Source: RHLJ01 sp965212165 (GTDB taxonomy: Bacteria; Bacteroidota; Rhodothermia; Balneolales; Balneolaceae). Taken from it: a stretch of 64,000 bases of DNA. Positions 33,120 through 42,597 of this stretch are shown piece by piece. Below the pieces are notes generated by a model. That model was not told the DNA's origin and ran no database searches. It saw nothing but the letters and a program-made list of their open reading frames with translations. The stretch spans positions 1,364,001 through 1,428,000 of the forward strand of contig OZ243096.1 in the NCBI GenBank assembly GCA_965212165.1. Reading direction: 5' to 3'. Numbering within the stretch: position 1 is the first letter of the stretch; each line of letters opens with the position of its first letter. The translations under genes were made by a program, and so were the position numbers.

Positions 33120-34592
33120 ATGAATACTGCTGTTAAAAATTTCTTCGGAGTTGCCGCTGCCATTATCGTATTACTAGGTTTAAACGCGTACACTGGAAAT
33201 AGTAACTTAGTTAGCCTGCCTGATTACGAAACAGATGTAACTCCATCAGAAAATAGATCTGTAGCTACTTTAAAAGATATGAATGATGCGATTGTAGATA
33301 TCGCAGAGAAAACAAATCCAGCTGTTGTTACCATAACAACCGAGAAAATTCAACAAGTAAGAAGAATGGATCCATTCTCTATGTTTTTTGGCAATCCAAA
33401 TAGTAGAGATGGCAACACACAAGAATATGTAAGAAGAGGTTTGGGTTCAGGTGTAATAGTATCAGATGAAGGGTATGTACTTACAAATAATCATGTGATC
33501 GAAAATACTGATGAAATCATGGTACGACTTTTTAATGGTGATGAGATAGAAGCAGAACTTATCGGTACAGATCCAGACACTGATATAGCTGTTTTAAAGA
33601 TTGATGTTGATAACATTCCGACAGTAAAACTTGGGAATAGCGATGCAGCAAAAGTAGGTTCTTTTGTTTTAGCTATTGGAAGTCCACTTAGTGAAGACTT
33701 AGCTCATACAGTTTCATTTGGAATAGTAAGCGCTCGAGGTCGTTCATTAAATAACCTTACAGCATACGGTGATTATATTCAGACAGATGCAGCTATAAAT
33801 CCTGGGAATTCAGGTGGTGCGCTAATTGATATGAACGGTGAACTAGTTGGCATTAATTCTGCTATTGCTTCGCGTTCAGGTGGAAATGATGGAATTGGTT
33901 TTGCTATTCCAATTAAGCTTGCAAAACGAATTATGGATGATTTGATTAAAGATGGAACAGTATCGAGAGGTTATCTTGGTATGTATTCTGCAGGTGAAGT
34001 TGATAAAACTATGGCGCAAGCACTTGGACTGAATAGAGATCGTGGAATTATTGTTGGGCAAGTGGTTGAAGATAGTCCCGCAGAAAAAGCTGGCCTTAAA
34101 GAAGATGATATTATTGTAAGCCTTAATGGGGAAGAAGTATCAGACTATGACGCATTTCGAACTAAAGTAGCCAGCCTAAAACCTGAAGAAAAAGTGGATA
34201 TTGAAGTAATTAGGGATGGGAAAGAGATGGAAATTTCTGTAACTTTAGGTACTCGTCCAAGTGATGAAATAGCCTCTAGTATACCTGTTAAAGAAGATAT
34301 TCAGGAAAAACTCGGTTTTACAGTAACAGATCTGACATCAGATATTAAAAGACAGCTCAACATAACGAATGATATTGAAGGAGTTGTTGTTAACAAGATC
34401 AGTGAGTCTAGTAATTCGTTCGAGCGAGGACTTCAAAGAGGTGATATTATTACTGCTGTGAAGAGAAAGAAGGTTGAAACATCAGCTGAATTCTACAAAG
34501 AAGTAGAAAAAATAGCTGAAAATGGAGACAAAGCTGTTTTATTAACAGTCGAACGAAATAATATGAAACAATTTATTGCGTTTAGACTTTAA
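33120..34592 (+). CDS. degP: HtrA/DegP-family periplasmic serine protease
   Basis: A 490-residue Do-type protease with an N-terminal signal/anchor helix (about 7-22), a trypsin-like domain and two PDZ domains (about 285-375 and 395-488). The catalytic triad is His125 (Asn-Asn-His-Val-Ile), Asp155 (Thr-Asp-Ile-Ala-Val-Leu) and Ser231 (Gly-Asn-Ser-Gly-Gly-Ala). It degrades or refolds misfolded envelope proteins. It has its own unit between two terminators, downstream of hsp20. Confidence 0.95.
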   Translation: MNTAVKNFFGVAAAIIVLLGLNAYTGNSNLVSLPDYETDVTPSENRSVATLKDMNDAIVDIAEKTNPAVVTITTEKIQQVRRMDPFSMFFGNPNSRDGNTQEYVRRGLGSGVIVSDEGYVLTNNHVIENTDEIMVRLFNGDEIEAELIGTDPDTDIAVLKIDVDNIPTVKLGNSDAAKVGSFVLAIGSPLSEDLAHTVSFGIVSARGRSLNNLTAYGDYIQTDAAINPGNSGGALIDMNGELVGINSAIASRSGGNDGIGFAIPIKLAKRIMDDLIKDGTVSRGYLGMYSAGEVDKTMAQALGLNRDRGIIVGQVVEDSPAEKAGLKEDDIIVSLNGEEVSDYDAFRTKVASLKPEEKVDIEVIRDGKEMEISVTLGTRPSDEIASSIPVKEDIQEKLGFTVTDLTSDIKRQLNITNDIEGVVVNKISESSNSFERGLQRGDIITAVKRKKVETSAEFYKEVEKIAENGDKAVLLTVERNNMKQFIAFRL

Positions 34593-34629
34593 GTAAGAGA
34601 TTAAGAATTTATTGTACCCCGAAAAAGCC

Positions 34630-34663
34630 AAAGCCCAGGTCCTGAAACGATCTGGGCTTTTTT
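34630..34663 (+). terminator. intrinsic terminator after degP
   Basis: AAAGCCCAG (34630-34638) and CTGGGCTTT (34652-34660) form a 9-bp stem, extendable by two pairs, with a T-run to 34663. A short A-run on the left side (34622-34626) may allow it to work for the convergent gene at 34665 as well. Confidence 0.88.
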
Positions 34664-34664
34664 A

Positions 34665-35237
34665 TTAGATAAGCACGAAGTCCTTCTCTTTAAAGAAAGG
34701 ACTTAAATCCTTAGGTGGAGGGAAATATTTACCTCTGAAATCATTGAAGAAGCCTAAAGTTTCATTACTCATCAACTGAATAATCTCATCCATAGCTTCA
34801 CCAGAAATCATAAATGGTGTACGATCAAATACCATCATACCACCAACACACTGAGCACTAATTTGATACTGAGCACAATCTTTAATTGGAATTCCTTTTA
34901 CGATACATTTCGATATCCATTTATTCGGATCGAAATCCTGATTTTTACGAAGCTCATTCTGATGAGTAAAATTCATATGCTGCTGAAAATACTCCGTCAT
35001 CTTACGTTCAGATTCTTCAGAGTACTCATTCATTTGCGTTTTCATGCAATCGGTACAAATAGCGAATTCCCAGACTAAATCTTGAGTATTCATTCCGGCG
35101 TAATTAGTAAAAGCCTTTTCAATAATATATTCCTGCTGGTCAAGCAGATGCTTCTCACAAACCAAGCATTTAGATATGGGTGCTTTCGTTTCTGATGAAT
35201 GAAATAATGAGGATAATTCTACAAGCGTTGGTTTCAT
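34665..35237 (-). CDS. cysteine-rich hypothetical protein, probable zinc binding
   Basis: A 190-residue soluble protein with two Cys-x-x-Cys knuckles (Cys24/Cys27 and Cys61/Cys64), which could form one zinc ribbon, and further cysteines at 111, 121 and 130. The C-terminal third (about 128-165) is a compact hydrophobic stretch followed by Phe-Phe-Asn-Asp-Phe-Arg-Gly-Lys-Tyr-Phe-Pro-Pro-Pro. No DNA-binding motif is evident. It diverges from clpB with an 89-base shared upstream region and lies between degP and clpB, so a link to stress is possible. Family not recognised. Confidence 0.65.
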   Translation of the reverse strand: MKPTLVELSSLFHSSETKAPISKCLVCEKHLLDQQEYIIEKAFTNYAGMNTQDLVWEFAICTDCMKTQMNEYSEESERKMTEYFQQHMNFTHQNELRKNQDFDPNKWISKCIVKGIPIKDCAQYQISAQCVGGMMVFDRTPFMISGEAMDEIIQLMSNETLGFFNDFRGKYFPPPKDLSPFFKEKDFVLI

Positions 35238-35326
35238 TATTCAAGAATACTGCAATTCCGTCATAACCACAATTCGGGCATGATTTTGGTCAATATATGT
35301 GTAAATACTTAGGGAGGATTTAGAAT

Positions 35327-37969
35327 ATGAATTTGAACAAATTTACACTCAAAGCACAAGAGACCATCCAAAAAGGATTGGAGTTAGCACAGTCTGGTAA
35401 TAATCAGGCTTTGGAACCGGCGCACATTGTAAAAGCCTTTTTAATTGATGCTGATAACATCGTAATCACTCTATTCAACAAGTTAGGCGCTAGTTTAAAA
35501 GTAATTGAAGTAACAACAGACTCAGCTTTAAAAAAGCTTCCTGTAGTACAAGGAGCTTCAGTTACCGGTCAGTATTTATCAAATCTTACTAAAGAAGCCT
35601 TCGACATCGCACAAAAAGAATCTACTGCTCTTGGTGATGATTATATAAGCTCGGAGCATGTATTACTTGGAATAGTTCAAACCAAGGGAGAGATAGCTGA
35701 TGTATTGAATGATCAAGGAGTAACAAAAGATAATATCCTTAAAGTATTAAACGACGTTCGAGGTGGTCAAACTGTTGATGATCCGAATGCCGAAAGTAGA
35801 TACGGCGCACTTAAAAAATATGCGAGAGATTTAAATGAGCTTGCTGAAAAGAATAAACTAGATCCTGTAATTGGTCGCGATCAGGAAATTCGAAGAGTGA
35901 TGCAGATCTTGACCCGGCGAACCAAGAACAATCCTGTTCTAATTGGAGAGCCTGGAGTAGGTAAAACTGCAATAGCTGAGGGAATGGCACTTAGGATTGT
36001 TAGGGGAGATGTCCCTGAAGGATTGAAGTCAAAAAGAATAATGGCTCTAGATATGGGAGCACTGGTAGCAGGGACTAAATTTCGCGGAGAGTTTGAAGAA
36101 AGACTGAAAGCTGTAGTAAAAGAAGTAACAGACTCAGATGGCGAATTGATATTATTCATTGATGAAATACACACGTTGGTTGGTGCAGGCTCTGCAGAAG
36201 GTTCGATGGATGCAGCAAATATTTTAAAACCGGCGCTTGCTCGAGGTGAAATGCACGCAATTGGTGCAACTACGCTTGACGAATACAGAAAATACATCGA
36301 GAAAGACAAAGCGCTAGAACGACGACTACAAACTGTATTAGTTGGAGAACCATCCATCGAAGATACCGTTTCTATTTTAAGAGGTTTACAAGAACGTTAC
36401 GAAGTGCATCATGGTGTAAGAATTACAGATGCAGCCATTGTAGCAGCTGCAGAACTTTCACATCGTTATATAGCTGATCGCTTTTTACCAGATAAAGCTA
36501 TTGATTTGATTGATGAGTCTGCATCGAGATTGAGATTGCAGATTGATTCTCTACCCGAAGAACTCGATGGATTAGAACGTCAAATTCGCCAGTTAGAAAT
36601 TGAGCGAGAAGCATTAAAGCGAGAGAAAGATCAATCCAAAATTAAAGGTATCGAGAAAGAGCTTGCGAATCTAGAAGAAGCACGTAACTCAATGAGAGTT
36701 CAATGGGAGCAAGAACGTGATCTAATTCAAAAAGCTCGTGAGCTTAAACAAGCGATTGAAACTACAAGAAATGAAGCAGATAAAGCTGAGCGTTCAGGCG
36801 ATTACGAGAAAGTAGCAGAACTTCGATATGGAACTATAACTCAACTTGAGAAAGATCTTGTAAAAGCTAAAACCCATCTTGATGAAATGCAGGGTAATAA
36901 AGCACTTCTAAAAGAAGAAGTAGATGCAGAAGACATCGCAGATATTGTAGCTCGTTGGACGGGGATTCCGGTTACAAGAATGCTTCAAAGTGAACGACAA
37001 AAATTACTACTGCTTGAAGAAGAGCTTCATAAAAGAGTTATTGGTCAAGATGTGGCCATTGAAGCTGTCTCAAATGCTGTTCGCAGATCGCGTGCGGGAT
37101 TACAAGATGCAGATCGACCTATTGGATCATTTTTCTTCTTGGGGTCGACTGGAGTTGGTAAAACAGAATTGGCGCGATCATTAGCCGAGTTTTTATTTAA
37201 CGATCCTCAAGCCATGATTCGAATCGACATGAGTGAATACATGGAGAAGCATTCAGTGAGTCGTTTAGTGGGAGCACCTCCGGGATATGTTGGATACGAT
37301 GAAGGAGGTCAGTTAACAGAAGCTGCACGCAGACATCCATATTCTGTCATTTTATTAGATGAAATCGAAAAAGCTCACCCTGATGTGTTTAATATTTTGC
37401 TTCAGGTATTGGATGAAGGTCGACTTACAGATAACAAAGGTATAACAGTCGATTTCAAAAATACAATCATCATAATGACTAGTAATATCGGTTCACACTT
37501 GATTGTGAATGAGATGGAGAAATCAGGCGATGAATTAACTGAAGAGCAATATGAGAATTTGACTAATATGCTCATTGATCAACTTAAGCGTACAATACGA
37601 CCTGAATTTTTGAATCGAGTAGATGATACAGTAGTATTTCATCCGCTTGGGAAAAAGCATATTCGTTCTATTGTTGATATTCAACTCAAACGTGTTCATA
37701 AGTTATTAGCAAAGAATAACGTGAAGCTGAATATTCCTGAAGTAGTTAAAGACTGGATGGCGATTCGTGGATATGATCCTGTATATGGTGCGCGTCCCTT
37801 AAAAAGAGTAATTCAACAGAATATTACGAATGCACTTGCAACCAAATTACTTATGAGAGATTCAGATGCTTCAGTTGAATATGAAGCTACCGTCAATAAA
37901 GCCAAAGATGGAATCGATTTCGCTGAAGTAGTAAGTGATGTTGAAGAATGGGTTGACGAAGAGAAATAA
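35327..37969 (+). CDS. clpB: ATP-dependent disaggregase ClpB
   Basis: An 880-residue Hsp104/ClpB chaperone that pulls proteins out of aggregates with DnaK. It has an N domain (1-145), a first AAA+ module with Walker A Gly-Glu-Pro-Gly-Val-Gly-Lys-Thr at 207-214, a coiled-coil middle domain (about 410-530, rich in Glu/Arg/Lys heptads) and a second AAA+ module with Gly-Ser-Thr-Gly-Val-Gly-Lys-Thr near 610. The middle domain distinguishes it from ClpA and ClpC. GGGAGGA lies ahead of the ATG. I see no CIRCE element or HrcA-type operator upstream. It converges with the 37982 hydrolase with a 12-base gap. Confidence 0.97.
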   Translation: MNLNKFTLKAQETIQKGLELAQSGNNQALEPAHIVKAFLIDADNIVITLFNKLGASLKVIEVTTDSALKKLPVVQGASVTGQYLSNLTKEAFDIAQKESTALGDDYISSEHVLLGIVQTKGEIADVLNDQGVTKDNILKVLNDVRGGQTVDDPNAESRYGALKKYARDLNELAEKNKLDPVIGRDQEIRRVMQILTRRTKNNPVLIGEPGVGKTAIAEGMALRIVRGDVPEGLKSKRIMALDMGALVAGTKFRGEFEERLKAVVKEVTDSDGELILFIDEIHTLVGAGSAEGSMDAANILKPALARGEMHAIGATTLDEYRKYIEKDKALERRLQTVLVGEPSIEDTVSILRGLQERYEVHHGVRITDAAIVAAAELSHRYIADRFLPDKAIDLIDESASRLRLQIDSLPEELDGLERQIRQLEIEREALKREKDQSKIKGIEKELANLEEARNSMRVQWEQERDLIQKARELKQAIETTRNEADKAERSGDYEKVAELRYGTITQLEKDLVKAKTHLDEMQGNKALLKEEVDAEDIADIVARWTGIPVTRMLQSERQKLLLLEEELHKRVIGQDVAIEAVSNAVRRSRAGLQDADRPIGSFFFLGSTGVGKTELARSLAEFLFNDPQAMIRIDMSEYMEKHSVSRLVGAPPGYVGYDEGGQLTEAARRHPYSVILLDEIEKAHPDVFNILLQVLDEGRLTDNKGITVDFKNTIIIMTSNIGSHLIVNEMEKSGDELTEEQYENLTNMLIDQLKRTIRPEFLNRVDDTVVFHPLGKKHIRSIVDIQLKRVHKLLAKNNVKLNIPEVVKDWMAIRGYDPVYGARPLKRVIQQNITNALATKLLMRDSDASVEYEATVNKAKDGIDFAEVVSDVEEWVDEEK

Positions 37970-37981
37970 AAAGTCAAAAAA

Positions 37982-38908
37982 TTAATTCGTTAAGCTTAAC
38001 CAGTTAAACATAATCCTAAAAGCTTCCTCACGAGTATCTTTTTGAGATAGAAATATATCATGTAGCCCATTATGTATTTCAGCAAAACTAACATTACTCC
38101 CTAATTTTGCTCCAATTGATTTCATGTCATCAACGTTTAGCACAATATCAGTACACATAGCATCATCAGGAGAGTTCTTTTTATTCCCAGAACGACTTGA
38201 ATGAATAATTAAGATTGGAACGTTAATATTGGATACATGAAGACTCTTTTGAGCTTTACTAATTGCATATAGCCACCTAAAATAGGTGGGAAATCCTTCT
38301 ATAGGTTTCCATTCAAAATTATAATCCCATTCTCCATTAAATGATTTATGAATGCTGTGTGCATACACAGGTGATAAACCTTTCATTATTTTAGCATAGG
38401 GTGCAAAAAAGGAGACTATTTTTGCAACAATTGGAATGAGTTTATTTTCAATATTTGATTCATTGAAAGCAAAAAAAGGAGAATTTAGTATTAATCCGTC
38501 TATTCTGTTTGCAGCTTCTCCCGAGTTCATGTACTTCGTAACTAGCAAACCTCCAGTGGAATGACCTAATAAATACAGAGGGCTGTCATTATTCTTTTTG
38601 ATAGAGTTAACTGCAATAGTTATTTCTTCAAAATACTCCTCAATATTCTTGCAATAATTCGGATGTTGATGAGGAAGTAAAGATCTTCCATATTTTCGAA
38701 GATCTAACGCATGAAAATCAAACCCCGAGTCAGTGAATTCCTTGGAAAGGTGAGGATGGAAGAAATAGTCAATAAAACCGTGAACGTATAATATACTTGC
38801 ACGATTTCCAGTATTCAATTTAGAAGAAATGAAGGTAGCAATCACTTTACCCTCGTAATCAGGAATCAGTTCAAGGGTTTTGTAATCGAAATCAGTTTCT
38901 AAATTCAT
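37982..38908 (-). CDS. alpha/beta hydrolase, monoacylglycerol-lipase-like
   Basis: A 308-residue cytoplasmic alpha/beta hydrolase of the serine aminopeptidase S33/Hydrolase_4 type. The oxyanion strand Val-His-Gly-Phe is at 42-45, the nucleophile Ser117 lies in Gly-His-Ser-Thr-Gly-Gly, and the acid/base histidine is probably in Asn-Gly-Leu-His-Asp-Ile near residue 288. No signal peptide. It may hydrolyse lipid or other esters; substrate unknown. Transcribed convergently to clpB. Confidence 0.85.
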   Translation of the reverse strand: MNLETDFDYKTLELIPDYEGKVIATFISSKLNTGNRASILYVHGFIDYFFHPHLSKEFTDSGFDFHALDLRKYGRSLLPHQHPNYCKNIEEYFEEITIAVNSIKKNNDSPLYLLGHSTGGLLVTKYMNSGEAANRIDGLILNSPFFAFNESNIENKLIPIVAKIVSFFAPYAKIMKGLSPVYAHSIHKSFNGEWDYNFEWKPIEGFPTYFRWLYAISKAQKSLHVSNINVPILIIHSSRSGNKKNSPDDAMCTDIVLNVDDMKSIGAKLGSNVSFAEIHNGLHDIFLSQKDTREEAFRIMFNWLSLTN

Positions 38909-38959
38909 TAGTATATTTCATCATGTAATCGTGAATCAATCTATAAACTTAAAGTTAAA

Positions 38960-39799
38960 TTAATCGATCACTTTTCTTTCATTTAAATTATATCTGTCAC
39001 CAGATCTTAAAAAATAAAATAGGTTTTCCTTACTAGGAAGGTTTTTTAAGCTACTCCCTTCACGTGACCAAAATGTTCCATCGTACATGATTACATAACT
39101 TCTACCAATAACTTCAAATTCGTTTCCTTGAACTACTATAGCAGTACCTTCGTCAATACTAATACCCAATAATTCTGGTTTATTATTTAAAATATCAAAC
39201 ATATCAAATTGCCTGTTGCGTGCAATTACATGTTGATCAATAGCTATGTTTTTGATAAAACCAAATCCTTCTTCATGATCACCCATCATAATTTGATTAT
39301 TCCTTGTATCTCCTCTTGCTAGGTATGAACCTTGAATTGTAGCCCCAGCTGATGACCCGCCAATAACACCGCCTTTATTTAGAATTTCCCAAAACATTTC
39401 TTCTGTTTTAGTTCCGGCGTAGGAGTCAACAAGCCTCCATTGTCGACCACCTCCAAACCAAACTGCAGTTGCATTTTTTAAAGGCTCTATAAATTCATCA
39501 GTATTAGCCTCTTCAGAATCATAGGTATGAAGAACAGTTATATTAGTTGCCCCATATTCAGTAAAAATTCGAGCGGAGTTTTCATCATACGATTCAGCTC
39601 CTGCTGCAGTAGGTACAACAATAATGTTGGCATCTAATCCTCCAGCTAATTCAATAAATTTATCCACAATACTTTCATCCATTCTTCCACCTCCAACTAC
39701 AATAAGAGATCCATTTTCAGGCCCAGTAGTTTCTTGTGCAAAAGAATTAGAACTAATTATCAATGTGGCAATCAGGGAGAGGAGTATTAATTTATTCAT
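38960..39799 (-). CDS. secreted cyanophycinase-like S51 peptidase
   Basis: A 279-residue exported protein with a signal peptide ending Phe-Ala-Gln at about 22. The S51 fold is marked by Val-Val-Gly-Gly-Gly (34-38), Trp-Phe-Gly-Gly-Gly-Arg-Gln (114-120) and the nucleophile elbow Gly-Gly-Ser-Ser-Ala-Gly-Ala with Ser150. Asp188-Gln-His190...Asn-Arg-Gln matches the conserved substrate region of cyanophycinase. Cyanophycinases cleave beta-Asp-Arg polymer or related isopeptides; no cyanophycin synthetase is in the window, so an external peptide substrate is likely. It lies 51 bases upstream of the hydrolase on the same strand. Confidence 0.85.
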   Translation of the reverse strand: MNKLILLSLIATLIISSNSFAQETTGPENGSLIVVGGGRMDESIVDKFIELAGGLDANIIVVPTAAGAESYDENSARIFTEYGATNITVLHTYDSEEANTDEFIEPLKNATAVWFGGGRQWRLVDSYAGTKTEEMFWEILNKGGVIGGSSAGATIQGSYLARGDTRNNQIMMGDHEEGFGFIKNIAIDQHVIARNRQFDMFDILNNKPELLGISIDEGTAIVVQGNEFEVIGRSYVIMYDGTFWSREGSSLKNLPSKENLFYFLRSGDRYNLNERKVID

Positions 39800-39932
39800 T
39801 AAGTAGAATTAATTGAGTAGTTAAGATATTTCAGTTTAGTGTTCTATCAGTTCAAAATCCACATGACTTAAACGAAATATATTGATGCTTAGTAAACCTC
39901 AAATTCATATAATCAGGAAACAATTCTTATAT

Positions 39933-41555
39933 ATGAAATATCTACTTAGGTCTCTCTTTTTGGTAACAATTTTTTCTCAAAGTATTCAAGCACAGTGGAG
40001 TGAGGATTTAATTACAGTCCCAGAAAAAACAAGTTATAACCAAACATCTCTATATGCTGATGTAATTGCATTTATTAATGCTATTGAAGAGAAATCCGGT
40101 TTAGTACATGTTGAATCTATGGGAACAAGCTTGGAGGGAAGAGAAATACCAGTTCTTGTATTAGCGAATCCGAAAATTAGCTCGCCTGAAGAAGCGAAAG
40201 CCTCTGGTAAACCAGTAATGTATGTTCAAGGAAATATTCATTCTGGTGAAGTAGAAGGAAAAGAAGTTCTACAGATATTATTAAGAGAAATCTTATTAGG
40301 AGATAAAAAGCAATTACTAGATAATCAGATTTTAGTTTTTGCCCCGATTTATAACACTGATTCAAACGATAAATTTGGAGTTCAAGAACGTCGTTCCCAA
40401 GAGGGTAGCCCAGAAAAAACTGGGGTTCGTCAAAATAGCCAAGGTTGGGATTTGAATCGCGATGGAATGAAAATGGAGGCGCTAGAAACAAATGCATTAA
40501 TCCAGAATGTAATTTTAAAATGGGATCCTGAGATGTTGGTTGACCTTCATACAACTAACGGTACGTGGCATGGATATTCACTTACGTGGGCACCTAGTTA
40601 TCATTATGCAGGTGAAAAAGCCCCATATGATTTTACATGGGACAAGTTATTACCACAGGTAACGAAATCGGTTGAGGAAGACCATGGGATTTATATTGGG
40701 CCATATGGCTATCATAATTTAAGAGATGGTTGGCCTGTAAACGAAATATACACCTATAATCACCACCCAAGATATATTGTAAATCAAATGGGTTTGAGGA
40801 ATAAAATTGGGATTCTCAGTGAATCTTTTGCTCACGAGCGATTATACCAACGTATGAATTCAACATATGCATTTGTAACAGAAATACTCGATTTCACTAA
40901 TGAAAATGCAAGTGAAATAGTTGCTATAAATAATAAAGCTGAAAAAGATGCTATAAACTTAGTATTAGAACAAGCTGGGAAAGTAAAAAAAGGTGTCCGC
41001 TTTGAAATGGTTTATTTAGAAGATATTCCAGATTATAGAACCTATGAATACATCCCATACACTGATGAAAATGGTGAAGAAAAATTAGTTCGTGGTGCTC
41101 GCATAATTGAATTATCAGGTGTAAAAAACATTAGTGGATTTAAAGCTACTGTTGAAAGTACTCTTCCACGTGGTTATTTAATTCCTTCTGAATTAGAGCA
41201 TATCGTTGAACACTTACAGAAACTGGGAATTGAGGTTAAGAAATTAACTGAATCAGTACATGCTGAAGGAGAAGTGTTTATGACAACGAAATTAAATAAA
41301 AGTCAGAGAGCATTCGAAGGTCATTTTATGGCAACTGTAGATGGAGAATTTAAATCTGTTTCAAAAGTATTTAATGAAGGAGATTATTGGATTGATTTAG
41401 CACAACCATTGGCTAATTTAATATTCTATACTCTGGAACCACAATCTGATGACGGTTTAGTAACTTGGAATTTCTTTGACCAATATTTTGAACAAAATGG
41501 AATTGAAACTGGAAATGTAGAATACCCAGTGTTTAAATATTTTCAGTTAGACTGA
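39933..41555 (+). CDS. secreted M14-family zinc carboxypeptidase
   Basis: An exported protein of 540 residues from the ATG at 39933, which has AGGAAA about twelve bases upstream and a signal peptide ending Ile-Gln-Ala-Gln. The frame starts at 39882, but the first 17 residues are not signal-like. Zinc ligands are His and Glu in Asn-Ile-His-Ser-Gly-Glu-Val-Glu-Gly and His in Val-Asp-Leu-His-Thr-Thr-Asn-Gly; Asp-Leu-Asn-Arg-Asp lies between. The catalytic Glu is probably in Gly-Ile-Leu-Ser-Glu-Ser-Phe. A C-terminal domain of about 200 residues follows. It probably trims peptides in the periplasm or outside, alongside the S51 peptidase on the other strand. Confidence 0.88.
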   Translation: MKYLLRSLFLVTIFSQSIQAQWSEDLITVPEKTSYNQTSLYADVIAFINAIEEKSGLVHVESMGTSLEGREIPVLVLANPKISSPEEAKASGKPVMYVQGNIHSGEVEGKEVLQILLREILLGDKKQLLDNQILVFAPIYNTDSNDKFGVQERRSQEGSPEKTGVRQNSQGWDLNRDGMKMEALETNALIQNVILKWDPEMLVDLHTTNGTWHGYSLTWAPSYHYAGEKAPYDFTWDKLLPQVTKSVEEDHGIYIGPYGYHNLRDGWPVNEIYTYNHHPRYIVNQMGLRNKIGILSESFAHERLYQRMNSTYAFVTEILDFTNENASEIVAINNKAEKDAINLVLEQAGKVKKGVRFEMVYLEDIPDYRTYEYIPYTDENGEEKLVRGARIIELSGVKNISGFKATVESTLPRGYLIPSELEHIVEHLQKLGIEVKKLTESVHAEGEVFMTTKLNKSQRAFEGHFMATVDGEFKSVSKVFNEGDYWIDLAQPLANLIFYTLEPQSDDGLVTWNFFDQYFEQNGIETGNVEYPVFKYFQLD

Positions 41556-41577
41556 TATTAAATTATAAAGTTTAATA

Positions 41578-42360
41578 TTATGTTTTTCTTACAAGTATCA
41601 AATCTTCTAATTTATTAACACCATGGTAATTAGAGGTGTAATCGTCAAAAAAATCAATATTCTTTTTTATATCTAATGTAAAGCCTACCGATTGTAGATC
41701 AGTAAAAAATTGCTTTTCACTAAATAGTCGAAAATGGTCACTTTGCCCATAAAAAAAGTATCTTAATTCATCAGTATTAATATTTCTTTCTTCAAAATTT
41801 GAACTTAAAACGGTTGAATAAGGAGTTTGTAAAATTGCAGATCCTCCTGGTTTTATTACTCTATAGATTTCAGATATCGCTTTTAAATACTCTGGTATAT
41901 GTTCCAATACATGGTTACAAAGTAACAAATCAAAGCTATTATCCTTAAATTGAATATTTGTGGCATCAATTTTCACTTCACAATCATTTTGAGGGTTAAA
42001 ATCCCCTTTGATGTATCTTCTTGGTTTGAGTTCTTCAATTTTATTTGAAAGATTATTCTCAGGAGCAAAATGAAGTATTTCAGCTGAATGTATGTTTTCC
42101 CAAATGTTTAATTCATCAAAGAACATATATAAATGCCTCTCTCTATCATGTGAATTACAATATGGGCAAGAAAAATTATCCAAATCACTACCTACCATAT
42201 TCAAATTACGTCGGAATTTGGGCATTGATTTAAAGCCACCTCCATATTTAGTGAAACTTCTTAGTTTATTCTTGCAGATATAGCATTGATGATTACTACC
42301 AGATTTTCTGTATACATTTTTAAAAAAACGGATTATTTTTTTTATTGCTTTTTTAAGCAT
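41578..42360 (-). CDS. SAM-dependent methyltransferase with N-terminal zinc ribbon
   Basis: A 260-residue class I methyltransferase. A basic N terminus is followed by a likely zinc ribbon from Cys26/Cys29 and Cys65/Cys68, and then a methyltransferase domain with Phe-Lys-Asp-Asn-Ser-Phe-Asp-Leu-Leu-Leu-Cys-Asn-His-Val-Leu-Glu-His (138-154) and Val-Ile-Lys-Pro-Gly-Gly. Such zinc-ribbon methyltransferases are often near glycan or cell-surface genes, but none is here. A perfect 10-bp inverted repeat lies 28 bases upstream of the start. Substrate unknown. Confidence 0.8.
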   Translation of the reverse strand: MLKKAIKKIIRFFKNVYRKSGSNHQCYICKNKLRSFTKYGGGFKSMPKFRRNLNMVGSDLDNFSCPYCNSHDRERHLYMFFDELNIWENIHSAEILHFAPENNLSNKIEELKPRRYIKGDFNPQNDCEVKIDATNIQFKDNSFDLLLCNHVLEHIPEYLKAISEIYRVIKPGGSAILQTPYSTVLSSNFEERNINTDELRYFFYGQSDHFRLFSEKQFFTDLQSVGFTLDIKKNIDFFDDYTSNYHGVNKLEDLILVRKT

Positions 42361-42387
42361 GAGCGTGCTTTTTTATTTTCAGGTAAA

Positions 42388-42409
42388 ATGTATTTAAACT
42401 TAAATACAT
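42388..42409. promoter_or_regulatory. inverted repeat upstream of the methyltransferase gene
   Basis: ATGTATTTAA (42388-42397) and TTAAATACAT (42400-42409) are exact inverted copies around AC, a dyad that could bind a dimeric regulator. It is AT-only apart from two bases and may be chance. The rest of 42361-42540 holds no gene I can support. Confidence 0.3.
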
Positions 42410-42540
42410 ATACTGCTAAGTAAAAAAATAAATCAAGCCAAAATAAATCATATCCCATATAAGAAGTGATGACGGTGATGCCCAAAAATTAAATCACTAC
42501 CAAAGGACTCAGCATATAAGACATTTGTAGCAAGTAGAAA

Positions 42541-42578
42541 TAAAAAAAGGTTTCATCTCGTGTCTGAAATGAAACCTT
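42541..42578 (-). terminator. intrinsic terminator of the 60-residue membrane protein gene
   Basis: AAGGTTTCAT (42547-42556) and ATGAAACCTT (42569-42578) form a 10-bp stem with a 12-base loop; on the minus strand it runs into seven T. It lies 20 bases after the stop of the 42598-42780 gene. Confidence 0.88.
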
Positions 42579-42597
42579 GAATATGATGTACTTGTGC

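Noticed and set aside
35238..35326. CIRCE or sigma-54 element before clpB
   Set aside because: No inverted TTAGCACTC repeat and no GG-N10-GC spacing were found in this 89-base region.
35881..36357. 158-residue minus-strand frame inside clpB
   Set aside because: It lies wholly within the well-defined AAA+ module of ClpB and its composition (Ser/Ala/Pro-rich) is that of a reverse shadow.
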